Made by a program: the position numbers and the translations under genes. The notes beneath the pieces were generated by a model that saw only the letters and a list, made by a program, of their open reading frames with translations, was not told where the DNA came from and did not search any database. A stretch of 53,084 bases of DNA from a virus. This document shows, piece by piece, positions 38,474 through 48,975 of this stretch; position 1 is the stretch's first letter, and the number at the start of each line of letters is the position of its first letter. The stretch covers positions 1-53,084 of IMG/VR virus record IMGVR_UViG_3300023116_000064. One strand, given 5' to 3'.

Positions 38474-41400
38474 TTATAAAACTAATACACAGGTATCGTC
38501 AACCGTAACGGTGACTCCATTTTCAATATCATATGTAATATCATCTTGCAGATATGATGGAATTTTTCCATATCCGACTTTTTGCATTCCACCCAATGTA
38601 ATACTAGTTTGGAACACTGAGCGAATGTTATCATCAAAAGAGTCACCTCTAAGTAAATTAGTTCCACCAATTTCTCTACCATAGTAGTTCATATCAAAAT
38701 CAGTTTTATCTGTTATGGCAAGAACACATCCATCATCAACATAAACAGTAACACCACTCTCAATATCAACTGTCGATGATGGGTGAGTAAAGACTTCACC
38801 AAACTTTTGGGGAGATCCGATCGTGGTATTAGTATCAAACCCACCATAGTGAGTGAATAATACCTTATTAATTTGTTCTATGTTACGAACATCAGGATCA
38901 ATGGTAATATCAGCTCTCGATCCAGTAATTGCAAATGTATTTCCAACACCAAGGAAGTTTAGTGTTGTCAGTGGTCCATAAGAAACAGGAGATCCATTAG
39001 AACTAATACCAATATTATATCCTTGAGTTGCTGTTACATAACCAACCAAGGAGACTTCATTGGAAGAAGCAAAATATCTCAGATTATTTGAACCAGTTGC
39101 AACGTTAGATGAGTTCTTGAAAAGAATCTGGTTAGCACTAGCGACAACTGGTCCAGGAATACCTTGAGTACCCTGTGTTCCATTAGTTCCTTGTCTTCCC
39201 TGAACGCCCTGAGCACCGGTAGCACCCTGAGCACCAGATGTTCCCTGTCTTCCCTGAATACCTTGGATACCTTGAACACCCTGAGTACCAAAAGCACCCT
39301 GAGCACCAGTTGTTCCTTGAATACCTTGAACACCCTGAGTACCCTGCCTTCCTTGTGTTCCCTGAGAACCTGTAATTCCTTGGATACCCTGAGTACCCTG
39401 AGTTCCTTGAACACCTTGGATACCTTGAGTACCTTGAGAACCTGTAATTCCTTGGATACCCTGAGTACCCTGAGTTCCTTGAACACCCTGAGTTCCTTGA
39501 ACACCTTGAGTTCCTTGAGTTCCTTGAACACCTTGGATACCCTGAATACCTTGAACACCCTGCAGAGCTGCATTAGAAATAGTCGCTTTTTTCAGATCAC
39601 CAACATCAGCATCATAAAGAAGAATATAGTCACTTCCAGAAGGTTGACCAACAGTCAATTCTGCACGATTATTAATAACTCCAGCACCAACCGTAGTTAG
39701 AGAAGAATTAGTAACTCCTGCACCAAGAGTTGTAGCAGAGAGAACATCGGTGCTATTAATTTGATAAGAGTTACCACTGGTGACATTTACATCATCATTA
39801 AATGTAGAAACGCCAACTACATCCAATCCACCACCAGTAATTCTTAAACCAGAACGGGCAGTGGCAATACCAATAGCATCAACATTGACAACGTCTTCAT
39901 ATTTAAGAGTTCCACCAACAGTAACATCACCACTAAATGATGCAGAGGTTGCTGTTAGGAAACCAGTAATTCTTGCATTATCAAGTTCAGTGTGTCCAGT
40001 GATGTCAACACCACCAACAGTGGTTTCAAATTTCTTGGAGTTGTTGTAGTAGAGTGATACTGATCCATTGGGTGTTGCTACTAACTGATTTTCATTTCCT
40101 GTTCTCGTCCTTAAAAGAATAGAACTATCAGACCTCAATACAAGAGAACCAACATTAACATCGTCAATAATACTATTAAGTCCATCGTGGAAAATCTCTA
40201 AATCTCCACCATCACCCAATCTTATCTTATCATTATCACCAAGATTTACATTACCTTGGAATGTAGAAACACCAGAGACGTTTAAGTTATCAAGTTCAGT
40301 ATGCCCATCAACATCTAAATCACCATTAAGATCAGTATTACCAGTAACCGTAACAATACCAGAAGCAGAAATATTTCTTGTGGTGATATCTTCACCAAGA
40401 GATGCTCCACCATCAACAACAAGATCAGTTACATAAAGTGTCTTAGCATATGCATCATTTTGGAAAGTAGCAATTCCAATAAAAGTCGATAATCCAACAA
40501 CTTCTAATTGATTAAATGATGCTGTTGTGGTATGAATTGTTACTCCAGATCCAACACTAATTGTATTAGTGTCTCCATTAATAGTAACAGATGAAGATCC
40601 AACTGTTAGAACACCAACGATTGATGCATCACCAGCAACATTTAGAGAATCATTAACAAAGACATCGTTCTGGAATGTTCCAATACCAGAGAAGGTAGAA
40701 AGACCAGCAACTTCAAGTTGATTGACAGATACTGTTGTGGTATGAACGGTAACACCAGATCCAACACTAATTGTATTAGTGTCTCCATTAATAGTAACAG
40801 ATGAAGATCCAACTGTTAGAACACCAACAACTTGAACATTATTAGAAATGGTCAGGTCACCAGAAACAGTAGCACCAACACCAGTGGTCTCAAATTTCTT
40901 GGAGTTGTCGTAGTAGAGTTCTACTGCTCCGTTTGTGATGAATTTTGCCTTTGTTTCATTTATAGAAGCATTTGCAATAACAACTTCGTTGCTACCAGCA
41001 ATATACAAATTGCCTTGTCCAGTATCAACTAAATTAGTATGAGCACCAGTGTGTCTAATACTAAAATCATCATTATCACCAAAATTTAGTCTTACATTAT
41101 CACCAAGATTTGCATTTCCTTGGAATGTAGAAACACCAGAGACATTCAGTGTTCCACGAACATCTAACTTAGCAGTTGGATTTGTGGTTGCAATGCCAAC
41201 ATTACCATCAGAATCTATAACTGCTCTCTCCGACCCTGCAGTAAAGAATGTCAGAGCATCTTCATCTGATCCAGGAGAAGACTCTGGTTTAATATAAGTA
41301 TCTCCATCAACGTCCTTAACACCACCAAGAGATCCCCAATCATTACCAGGACCAAATCCTTCAAACTGTGAATTAGTTGTATTATATCTAATCTGGCCAG

Positions 41401-44400
41401 TGACTGCAGTTCCTACTGCATCTTTTTCTGCATCAGTTCCAACAGGAATTTGAATAGAGTTAGTGCTATCAAAGATAACTCTATCTCTAAATGTAGAAAC
41501 ACCAGTTGCTTCTACACCACCGGTAATACTTACACCAGCACCAGTGGTCTCAAATTTCTTGGAGTTGTCGTAGTAGAGTTCTACTGCCCCATTTTCAGTA
41601 TAAAGTAATGCGTCTTCGGTATTACTTTGATTGCGAAGACGTATAGTTGAACCAGTGATGAATATACCACCAACTCCAGTATCTTGAATAAAACTATTAC
41701 TTCCACTATGATAAATCTGTAAGTCATTACCATCACCAAGTCTCAGTCTATCATTATCACCAAGATCTACATTATCACTAAAAGTAGCAACTCCTACTAC
41801 ATCTAGACCACCACCAGTAATTCTTAACCCAGAACGAGCGGTAGCGATACCAATAGCATCTACATTAACTACATCTTCATAGGTAAGAGTTCCACCAACA
41901 GTAACATCACCACTGAATGATGCACTAGTAGCAGTAAGAACACCAGCAATATTAACATTATCTAATTCTGTATGACCTTCAACATCTAGGTCTCCATTGA
42001 GATCAGTATTTCCAGATATTGTTGCAATGCCTGCTACAGATAAATTTCCACTAGCAGTTAAACTTCTTGTACTTAAATCATCTCCAAGAGTAGCACCACC
42101 TTCAATATTAATCGAAGGTGCTGATAGAGTTCCTCCAACAAACAGATTACCCTCAAAGGTTCCAATACCAACAAAAGTTGATACACCCGAAACTCTGAGA
42201 TTATCTAATTCCGTATGACCTTCAACATCTAGGTCACCATTAGCATCAATGTTTCCAGTAAAAGTAGAAACACCAGAAACAGTAAGATTGCCTCCATTAA
42301 CATCTAAACTTCCATTGATAATTGTCTTATTAGATGCTGCAGGGTCAATAGTAATATCACCACTCAGTGATGAGAAAGTCGCATCGGCAAGCTGCAAATC
42401 ACCAACTGTTATACTTGTTGGTGTAATTACTGTCTGATTTAATCCACCATCAGTAACAGTCAAATTACCAGTGGTTTCTAAATCATAAGTTGTTGCAGCA
42501 AAACTTACATTACCACTTTCTTGATTGATATAGAATGCTTCACCAACTCTGAAGTCACCTTTATGGTCAATACTTACATAAGATACTTCACCATTATTCA
42601 GTTCTGTGACTTCATTTGCCTGAATAACTGTAGTTGGGTCATTAGAAAAATCTTTACCAGATCCAACGTGGTTAAAGTTTAGAGCGAATAGACGTAGATT
42701 TACACCTAAACCATCAGCAACAACACCCTGATCACCATACTCAACAGCACAACCAACTGAACGCAAGTCTGCGCCAAACATCTTATAGTCTGCAAGACTA
42801 ATTGCACTGGCAATACCTGTAAAAGTAGTTCCGTCAGATTGGAAGAACTCAACTCGTTGAGTTGTACCAATACCAACGGAGGTAAAAGTGCCATATCCCT
42901 TTCCACTAATCTTAGCATAAGGTGAATTGTAATTGGTAATCGTACCAACAGCAACTACAGAACCACCAGAATCAAACAACTTAACAACGTCGTTGACTGC
43001 TGGTGTCACTCCAGGAGTTCTAAACTTAAGCCTCGTTTCTGCGGTTCCAGCTATACCTACTGTACCAGATGTACCAACAATCGCTTGAGATGCGAAGTAG
43101 TGGAAACAGTTAAGGTACTCGGCACGAGCACCGTTCGTGAGAACAATACCTTTATTATTTGGAGTGAAGAAAGTAACCTCATTGAAAAGCATTCCTGCTT
43201 CCAATGAATTTGAAGCAACTTCAGAACCATCAACCAATGCTCCACGTCCAGCAACATAAGTCGTTGGTGGATTGTCAGCAGTATCATAACCATAAGGATC
43301 AGTAGCACTAAGTGTAGATCCAGTATTAAGAACCGTTACCCTTTGAATATAAGGGCTTCTGGTCGTGATGGCAATACCAGGAGCATATGCGAAGGCATAA
43401 CCAGTATCATCGGTAGAATTATAATATGAATTTCTGACAGTAAAATCTTCTAATGTTGATACATCATTCAGTAAGAAGACATTATTTGTTTTTGTAGCAT
43501 CACTAGGTCTGATTGTAGTTGCTCTTAAACCAGCACCCTTTACAGTAACACCTCTAGGAACTGTCAGTGGAACTGTTTCTTCATAGGTTCCTGCCGAAAT
43601 ATTAATAAGATCCCCATTACCAGCAACACTCAGTGCCTGAGCGATAGTAAGGTATGGTTCGTTTATGTTGTTACCACTGTTCGAATCGCTACCTGTAGTG
43701 GCAACATAGTACGTTTGTCCAAGCGCATTGAGATCACCGTCAAATGAGGATGCGGTAAGAATGCCAGATACATTTACATTATCAAACTCGGCATGACCAT
43801 CTACATCTAGATCAGCATTGAGATCAACGTTTCCTGAGAACGTAGAAACACCAGTTGCCTCTACACCACCAGTAATACTTACACCAGCACCAGTGGTCTC
43901 AAATTTCTTGGAGTTGTCGTAGTAGAGTTCTACTGCACCATCGGTGTTAAAAACACCCATGTTGTCTCCGCCTTCTTTTTGAAGGTTTATTGACGCACCA
44001 TTAGACCTAATATTTAATTGACCTGTTCCAATTTCTCTAATATAACTATTAGATGCATCATGATAAATTATCAAATCTCCAAATGTTGCATCACCAAATC
44101 TCAATACATCACCATCACCAAGTCTTACATCTCCTTGGAATGTAGAAACACCAGAAACATTTAAGTTATCAAGTTCAGTATGCCCATCAACATCTAGATC
44201 AGCATTAAGATCAATGTTTCCTGAGAAAGTAGAAACACCAGTAACACTTAAATTCCTAGTTGAAATATCATCTCCAATTGATGATCCACCTTCAACATTA
44301 AGAGCTGGTGCATATAAAGTACCACCAACATAAACATCACTTTCAAACGTACTAACACCAACGACAGTAGAAACACCAACTACATATAAAGTTCCACCCT

Positions 44401-45151
44401 CAATATTTCCAGCAACGTCTAAACTCTTATCAACAATAACATCTTCATAAAAAGTAGAAAATCCAGTAATGCTTAACTGGTTTGCAAAACTAGATCCAAA
44501 GACAGTAACACCAGCACCAGTGGTTTCAAACTTCTTAGAGTTATCATAGTATAGTTCTACTGAATCATTGGGTTTGAAAACTGCTATTGGTTCATCACTA
44601 GTATCCTTTCGGATAGTCATGTTTGAATCACTTTCTACAAATAATTCACCAGTATTATTTTTGATGTAACTATTAGTTCCATCATGATGTATTTCTAGAT
44701 CATTACCAGCACCAATTCCCAGTGTAACATTATCATCAAGATTTACATTATCGTTAAAAGTAGAGACTCCTACTACATCTAGTCCACCACCAGTAACTCT
44801 CAGTCCAGCTCTTGCTGTTGCAATTCCTACAGAGTCAACATTGACTACATCTTCATACTTAAGAACACCACCAACGGTTACATCACCACTGAAGTTAGCG
44901 GATGTTCCATTTATTGAACCGATAAATGTTGAAATACCATTTGCAGTTAAGTTTCTAGTTATAATATCATCGCCAATCGAAGCACCACCACCAGAACCCG
45001 AAGTTAAAGCGCCAGCAATATATACATCGCTCTGAAACGTACTTATTCCAGAAACAGCAAAAGCACCACCAACAAAAGCGTCTGTTGAAGTGATAGTTGA
45101 TGCTGTACCTATCTCTAGACCGTTCTTTACCCTAAAATTTTGTGTTCCCAC
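38474..45151 (-). CDS. Giant tail fibre, 2225 aa, GTG start
   Basis: 2225 aa, the largest protein here. Starts GTG at 45151 (MGTQNFRVKNGLEIGTAST) with GGGGGA 10 nt upstream. It contains dozens of SGVSTFQG / LDVDGHTELDN units, several GDGNDLQIYHSGSNSFI / VELYYDNSKKFETTGAGV modules, the 1.45-kb beta-helix block (copy 3), then a collagen-like tract (about residues 1864-1997) and a distal domain with GPLTTLNFLGVGNTFAITGS. The last part holds two copies of a DIE-SGVTV-VDD-CVLxI motif (38714-38770, 38477-38533). No S74 domain. It is likely the main long side fibre or shaft. Confidence 0.88.
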   Translation of the reverse strand: MGTQNFRVKNGLEIGTASTITSTDAFVGGAFAVSGISTFQSDVYIAGALTSGSGGGASIGDDIITRNLTANGISTFIGSINGTSANFSGDVTVGGVLKYEDVVNVDSVGIATARAGLRVTGGGLDVVGVSTFNDNVNLDDNVTLGIGAGNDLEIHHDGTNSYIKNNTGELFVESDSNMTIRKDTSDEPIAVFKPNDSVELYYDNSKKFETTGAGVTVFGSSFANQLSITGFSTFYEDVIVDKSLDVAGNIEGGTLYVVGVSTVVGVSTFESDVYVGGTLYAPALNVEGGSSIGDDISTRNLSVTGVSTFSGNIDLNADLDVDGHTELDNLNVSGVSTFQGDVRLGDGDVLRFGDATFGDLIIYHDASNSYIREIGTGQLNIRSNGASINLQKEGGDNMGVFNTDGAVELYYDNSKKFETTGAGVSITGGVEATGVSTFSGNVDLNADLDVDGHAEFDNVNVSGILTASSFDGDLNALGQTYYVATTGSDSNSGNNINEPYLTIAQALSVAGNGDLINISAGTYEETVPLTVPRGVTVKGAGLRATTIRPSDATKTNNVFLLNDVSTLEDFTVRNSYYNSTDDTGYAFAYAPGIAITTRSPYIQRVTVLNTGSTLSATDPYGYDTADNPPTTYVAGRGALVDGSEVASNSLEAGMLFNEVTFFTPNNKGIVLTNGARAEYLNCFHYFASQAIVGTSGTVGIAGTAETRLKFRTPGVTPAVNDVVKLFDSGGSVVAVGTITNYNSPYAKISGKGYGTFTSVGIGTTQRVEFFQSDGTTFTGIASAISLADYKMFGADLRSVGCAVEYGDQGVVADGLGVNLRLFALNFNHVGSGKDFSNDPTTVIQANEVTELNNGEVSYVSIDHKGDFRVGEAFYINQESGNVSFAATTYDLETTGNLTVTDGGLNQTVITPTSITVGDLQLADATFSSLSGDITIDPAASNKTIINGSLDVNGGNLTVSGVSTFTGNIDANGDLDVEGHTELDNLRVSGVSTFVGIGTFEGNLFVGGTLSAPSINIEGGATLGDDLSTRSLTASGNLSVAGIATISGNTDLNGDLDVEGHTELDNVNIAGVLTATSASFSGDVTVGGTLTYEDVVNVDAIGIATARSGLRITGGGLDVVGVATFSDNVDLGDNDRLRLGDGNDLQIYHSGSNSFIQDTGVGGIFITGSTIRLRNQSNTEDALLYTENGAVELYYDNSKKFETTGAGVSITGGVEATGVSTFRDRVIFDSTNSIQIPVGTDAEKDAVGTAVTGQIRYNTTNSQFEGFGPGNDWGSLGGVKDVDGDTYIKPESSPGSDEDALTFFTAGSERAVIDSDGNVGIATTNPTAKLDVRGTLNVSGVSTFQGNANLGDNVRLNFGDNDDFSIRHTGAHTNLVDTGQGNLYIAGSNEVVIANASINETKAKFITNGAVELYYDNSKKFETTGVGATVSGDLTISNNVQVVGVLTVGSSSVTINGDTNTISVGSGVTVHTTTVSVNQLEVAGLSTFSGIGTFQNDVFVNDSLNVAGDASIVGVLTVGSSSVTINGDTNTISVGSGVTIHTTTASFNQLEVVGLSTFIGIATFQNDAYAKTLYVTDLVVDGGASLGEDITTRNISASGIVTVTGNTDLNGDLDVDGHTELDNLNVSGVSTFQGNVNLGDNDKIRLGDGGDLEIFHDGLNSIIDDVNVGSLVLRSDSSILLRTRTGNENQLVATPNGSVSLYYNNSKKFETTVGGVDITGHTELDNARITGFLTATSASFSGDVTVGGTLKYEDVVNVDAIGIATARSGLRITGGGLDVVGVSTFNDDVNVTSGNSYQINSTDVLSATTLGAGVTNSSLTTVGAGVINNRAELTVGQPSGSDYILLYDADVGDLKKATISNAALQGVQGIQGIQGVQGTQGTQGVQGTQGVQGTQGTQGIQGITGSQGTQGIQGVQGTQGTQGIQGITGSQGTQGRQGTQGVQGIQGTTGAQGAFGTQGVQGIQGIQGRQGTSGAQGATGAQGVQGRQGTNGTQGTQGIPGPVVASANQILFKNSSNVATGSNNLRYFASSNEVSLVGYVTATQGYNIGISSNGSPVSYGPLTTLNFLGVGNTFAITGSRADITIDPDVRNIEQINKVLFTHYGGFDTNTTIGSPQKFGEVFTHPSSTVDIESGVTVYVDDGCVLAITDKTDFDMNYYGREIGGTNLLRGDSFDDNIRSVFQTSITLGGMQKVGYGKIPSYLQDDITYDIENGVTVTVDDTCVLVL
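39160..39560 (-). repeat. Collagen-like triplet tract in the 2225-aa fibre
   Basis: About 400 nt of 9-nt-periodic repeats encoding Gly-Ile-Gln, Gly-Val-Gln, Gly-Thr-Gln and Gly-Arg-Gln triplets, followed by a Gly-Pro that ends the tract (QGIPGPV), as in the 918-aa fibre. Confidence 0.85.
40545..40828. repeat. Perfect 74-nt direct repeat
   Basis: 40545-40618 and 40755-40828 are identical over 74 nt and lie 210 nt apart in the same reading frame of the 2225-aa fibre; both encode the LTVGSSSVTINGDTNTISVG region. A similar copy lies near 13460-13530. Confidence 0.8.
42270..43755 (-). repeat. Beta-helix module, copy 3 of 3
   Basis: Third copy of the module (LGQTYYVATTGSDSNSG ... VGDLQLADATFSS), the most diverged of the three near its end. 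Embedded in the 2225-aa fibre gene. Confidence 0.75.
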
Positions 45152-45172
45152 AGGTTCACTTTCCCCCGATGG

Positions 45173-45189
45173 TTTTTTAGGTATTTATC
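45173..45189 (-). promoter_or_regulatory. Late-type promoter element
   Basis: GATAAATACCTAAAAAA on the minus strand before the GTG of the 2225-aa fibre, overlapping the last codon and stop of the 1258-aa gene. Extended late motif. Confidence 0.55.
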
Positions 45190-48100
45190 AAACCTTTACT
45201 GCATCGAAGATTATATTATAAGTTGTGATACCAGAACTTGCTGGTGTGGCAAGAAGTCTTAAGTTTCCACCAGATACATCCACATCATATGTAGCAACTA
45301 CGGATGTATTGTAAATTGCACCATACTCATTATAGTATGCTGTAGATCCATCATGAAGTGCAGTAATCTTAGTCGTGTGATAATTTCCACCCTCGGTCGC
45401 TTGGATTGTATAGTCTATAGAACGATAGGATGCTACTGGAACTGCAGAGTGAATTCCAATCTGTGAAGTTGTTGTTGTCTCTGCTGTTGTTGTACCATAA
45501 GAAACCCTATCATCAATAGAAATATATCCATGAACATCAAGAGATTCATTTGGAATAGTTGTTCCAATTCCAACATTATAATTGGTATGAATACCAACAT
45601 ATGGTGGATCTGAAGAAACCCAATAGTTACTAATTCCAGCATTGCTTGTATCAACCCACTGCTGACTATTACCATCATCATAGTAAATCTTGAGTTGACC
45701 ATATACGCTATCCCACCACAGGTCTCCTGCAAGTGGTGATACTGGTGGGAACTCACCAATAACTGCTAGATTCTCACCACCATTTGTATCAACCCACTGA
45801 GTACTATCACCATCAGCATAATAAACTTTCAGGTCTCCAGTGTCACTTTCCCACCAGAGGTCGCCTGCCCTTGCACCACCTGGTGGTTCGGTTGAAACAG
45901 AAACTCTTGCACCACCAACACTATCAAGGTCAATAACAACAGTGCTTCCATATCCAGTGATACTGAGACCAGTACCAACAAAGTTAATATCAGTAAATCC
46001 AGTACCAACTCTTGCCTCTGGGGTTATAACTCCAGAAGTTGGATTTACTTCGGTAGATCCAATACCAACACCAGCAACGAATAAGATGCCATCCTTATAG
46101 AGATCACCGTTGAAGTTAATATCACCATTAACGTCCAGGTCATAATTTGGATCGGTAGAAGCAACACCAACAGGACCAGCAAAGTATGCTCCACTATCAA
46201 CTTGGAATGCTTGTGCGCTAGTTCCTGTAGAAGTTCCCGTTCCTACCAGTACTGGACCAGTTGTAAATGTTGTTAATCCAGAAATGATGAGAGTATCACC
46301 ATTTATATTACCTGTAAGGGTGGCATTACGTGCCGTGAATTCATCAAATACCAGATCATCAGCAACGTAAAGATCACCACCAACATAGAGATCACTTTGG
46401 AATGTACCAATACCAGTGAAAGTAGAAACACCACCAACATTAATTGGTCCAGTGATATCTACGAAAGAATTGATATCAAGGTAAGAACCAAATGTTGTTA
46501 CTCCAGATATATTAACATCATCAAGTTCAGTAAGTCCATTTACATCTAGATTTCCTTCTAAGTCTAGATCAGCATTAGCATCTATGTTACTGGTGAATGT
46601 GGAAACACCATTAACATTTAATTGTGTGGAAGTGAGATCACCAATATCATAAATCTCTGTTCCTGTACCAACAACTCCTGTAATTTCCTTATTGACTATC
46701 TCAAACCAGGCACCACTATGTGCAAAGAAAGCTTTACCATAACTATGAACATGAGCAAATGCACCATGATATGTTCCAGCATCAGGAAGATCTGAATAGT
46801 TAGAATATAGGAAAGGTATTACGTTACTTGTGCCAGCACCAACAATTCTTCCACCAAAAGTAGAAGCGCCAGATACATTTACAGTGTTTAATTCAGTATG
46901 TTGCTCTACATCTAGATTACCGTTGGCATCAATATCACCAGTAAATGTAGAAGCGCCAGATACATTTACAGTGTTTAATTCAGTATGACCATTTACATCT
47001 AAGTCAAATGCGGTTACAATCCCACTAATATTAATCTGTGGGACTTCTAAAGTATTGTATATTGTTACTCCGTAACCAGTAGTCTCAAACTTTCTAGAAT
47101 TGTCATAATAAAGTTCTACTGCACCATCAACATTAAAGTTTGCATAACTTTCACTACCATCAGCATTTGCAAAATAAATTGCTGCAGTTCCTCTGATATT
47201 AAGATTACCAATACCATCATCTACGATGTAAGAATTTGATCCATCATTATAGATCTGTAAATCATTGCTTCCACCAAGATTAATTCTGTCGTCATTACCA
47301 AGATAAATGTCATCTTGGAAAGTAGCAATTCCAGTGAATAGTGAAGTATGAGTAACTTTTAAATGGCGAGTGGTTGTAAGACCAGTAACATCAAGAGTTG
47401 AAGATCTTACATGATCAATGGAAGAGATTCCAATATAATCCAGAGTTGTACCCTGGAGATGAGTAGCAAATCCTACATCAATATATGATGTTTTTGCATC
47501 AAGAACTTCAAAGTTTCCTCTTGTGATTGTTGCGGCAGTACCTGTAATATTTCTCGCGCTGATGCTAAAATCGCCAACCTTAACATCACCAACAGCAAGT
47601 CTAATCTCGTTAGGAACAAGAGTAGATCCAATACCAACTGCCTGATTAGTCAACCATGCATCAGTGGTTCCAACACCCATTGTGTTGTGCTTATACCACA
47701 ACCACTGCTTATAAGTATTTGGTAAGCTATTAATTCCAGTAACTTGAAGAGGAACTAAGTAATGTCCTTCAGTACTAGCAACAGCAATACCAGAAGAATT
47801 TGCAGTATTATCTGTTGGAGTTGTTGTAGTAGTAAATCCAAGAATTAATTCTTTGTCTTCAATTCTTACTGTTTCAGCATCAAGAAGAATTGAAGTTCCA
47901 CCAATACTTACGTCACCTTGAATGGTGAGGTTTCCATAGAATACTGAATCTGGAGCATGAATATCAAAGTCATTAGTGACTTCTAAGTTATATGCTGTAA
48001 GAGTTCCAGATACATTTACATTATCAAGTTCAGAATGTCCATTTACATCAATATTTCCTTCTAGATCTAAATCACCATTAGCATCTAGATTACCACCAAT

Positions 48101-48964
48101 TGTAGTAACGCCAGAAATATTAACATTGTCAAGTTCTGTATGCCCTTGAACATCTAAATCACCACCAACTGATACATCACCACCAAGAGTCAAATCACCA
48201 CTAAGTGTGGAGATACCAGCAACATAAAGATTGCCCTGTATATCAGTTTGCTTACCAATTGAAGTAAATCCGGTGATTACACTATCACCAATTACTTCTA
48301 ATTGATATAGTGGATCAGAATTACCTACTCCAAGTTTTCCAGAAACGTAAGCACCACCAGTAACTTGCAGTTTTTGATTACTTATTCCTGTTGAGTAATC
48401 ATTGTTAATGAGTACCTCACCAACAGTATTAATCCGCATTCTATTCGAACCGGATTCAGATGGTCTAACTTGATAGTTTGCTGTTCCAGTTTGGAAGATA
48501 ATGTGCCCAGCAGTACCACTTCCAGACTCTGATCTAATATACAGATCGCCAGCATTGTCCTCAAAAGCAGAACTAGATTGACCAGGATCTACAAGAGCAA
48601 TCCAAGGTCCACTTTGATCAAATACTGTTAGATTAGCAAATGGATTCGTATATCCGATACTAACATAGGTTGAAATATAAGCACCACCATCAACCTGCAA
48701 CGTTTGGTTGAAAGTTCCTGTTGATGTGGCACCACCAACTAAAAGAGTACTCTCTACTGTAGTAACACCAGCAACATATACAGTGTCATCTACACGAAGA
48801 TTCCCACTTACTCTTTCATTACCTATAACATATAAAGAGTTTTCTTCAGCGGTACTGGTTCCAATACCAACCTTACCGATAGTTTGTAAAACGGTACTAC
48901 TCTCGGTAAATGATGATATACCAAGATTTAAATTAGATTTTCTGCCGCTGAGAAACTTGCCCAT
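45188..48964 (-). CDS. Tail fibre, 1258 aa
   Basis: 1258 aa. MGKFLSGRKSNLNLGISSFT, then repeat units with VSGVTTIGGNLDANGDLDLEG and LNTVNVSGASTFTGDIDANG types, a central insert EDKELILGFTTTTTPTDN ... WLWYKHNTMGVGTTDAW, another insert FAHVHSYGKAFFAHSGAWFEIVNK, and a distal part with a duplicated motif AGDLWWESDTGDLKVYYADGDSTQWVD / AGDLWWDSVYGQLKIYYDDGNSQQWVD. No collagen tract or S74 domain. Very likely a virion fibre or baseplate-proximal fibre, since it lies after the 624-aa and 109-aa genes. Confidence 0.85.
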   Translation of the reverse strand: MGKFLSGRKSNLNLGISSFTESSTVLQTIGKVGIGTSTAEENSLYVIGNERVSGNLRVDDTVYVAGVTTVESTLLVGGATSTGTFNQTLQVDGGAYISTYVSIGYTNPFANLTVFDQSGPWIALVDPGQSSSAFEDNAGDLYIRSESGSGTAGHIIFQTGTANYQVRPSESGSNRMRINTVGEVLINNDYSTGISNQKLQVTGGAYVSGKLGVGNSDPLYQLEVIGDSVITGFTSIGKQTDIQGNLYVAGISTLSGDLTLGGDVSVGGDLDVQGHTELDNVNISGVTTIGGNLDANGDLDLEGNIDVNGHSELDNVNVSGTLTAYNLEVTNDFDIHAPDSVFYGNLTIQGDVSIGGTSILLDAETVRIEDKELILGFTTTTTPTDNTANSSGIAVASTEGHYLVPLQVTGINSLPNTYKQWLWYKHNTMGVGTTDAWLTNQAVGIGSTLVPNEIRLAVGDVKVGDFSISARNITGTAATITRGNFEVLDAKTSYIDVGFATHLQGTTLDYIGISSIDHVRSSTLDVTGLTTTRHLKVTHTSLFTGIATFQDDIYLGNDDRINLGGSNDLQIYNDGSNSYIVDDGIGNLNIRGTAAIYFANADGSESYANFNVDGAVELYYDNSRKFETTGYGVTIYNTLEVPQINISGIVTAFDLDVNGHTELNTVNVSGASTFTGDIDANGNLDVEQHTELNTVNVSGASTFGGRIVGAGTSNVIPFLYSNYSDLPDAGTYHGAFAHVHSYGKAFFAHSGAWFEIVNKEITGVVGTGTEIYDIGDLTSTQLNVNGVSTFTSNIDANADLDLEGNLDVNGLTELDDVNISGVTTFGSYLDINSFVDITGPINVGGVSTFTGIGTFQSDLYVGGDLYVADDLVFDEFTARNATLTGNINGDTLIISGLTTFTTGPVLVGTGTSTGTSAQAFQVDSGAYFAGPVGVASTDPNYDLDVNGDINFNGDLYKDGILFVAGVGIGSTEVNPTSGVITPEARVGTGFTDINFVGTGLSITGYGSTVVIDLDSVGGARVSVSTEPPGGARAGDLWWESDTGDLKVYYADGDSTQWVDTNGGENLAVIGEFPPVSPLAGDLWWDSVYGQLKIYYDDGNSQQWVDTSNAGISNYWVSSDPPYVGIHTNYNVGIGTTIPNESLDVHGYISIDDRVSYGTTTAETTTTSQIGIHSAVPVASYRSIDYTIQATEGGNYHTTKITALHDGSTAYYNEYGAIYNTSVVATYDVDVSGGNLRLLATPASSGITTYNIIFDAVKV

Positions 48965-48975
48965 TTCTTATATTA

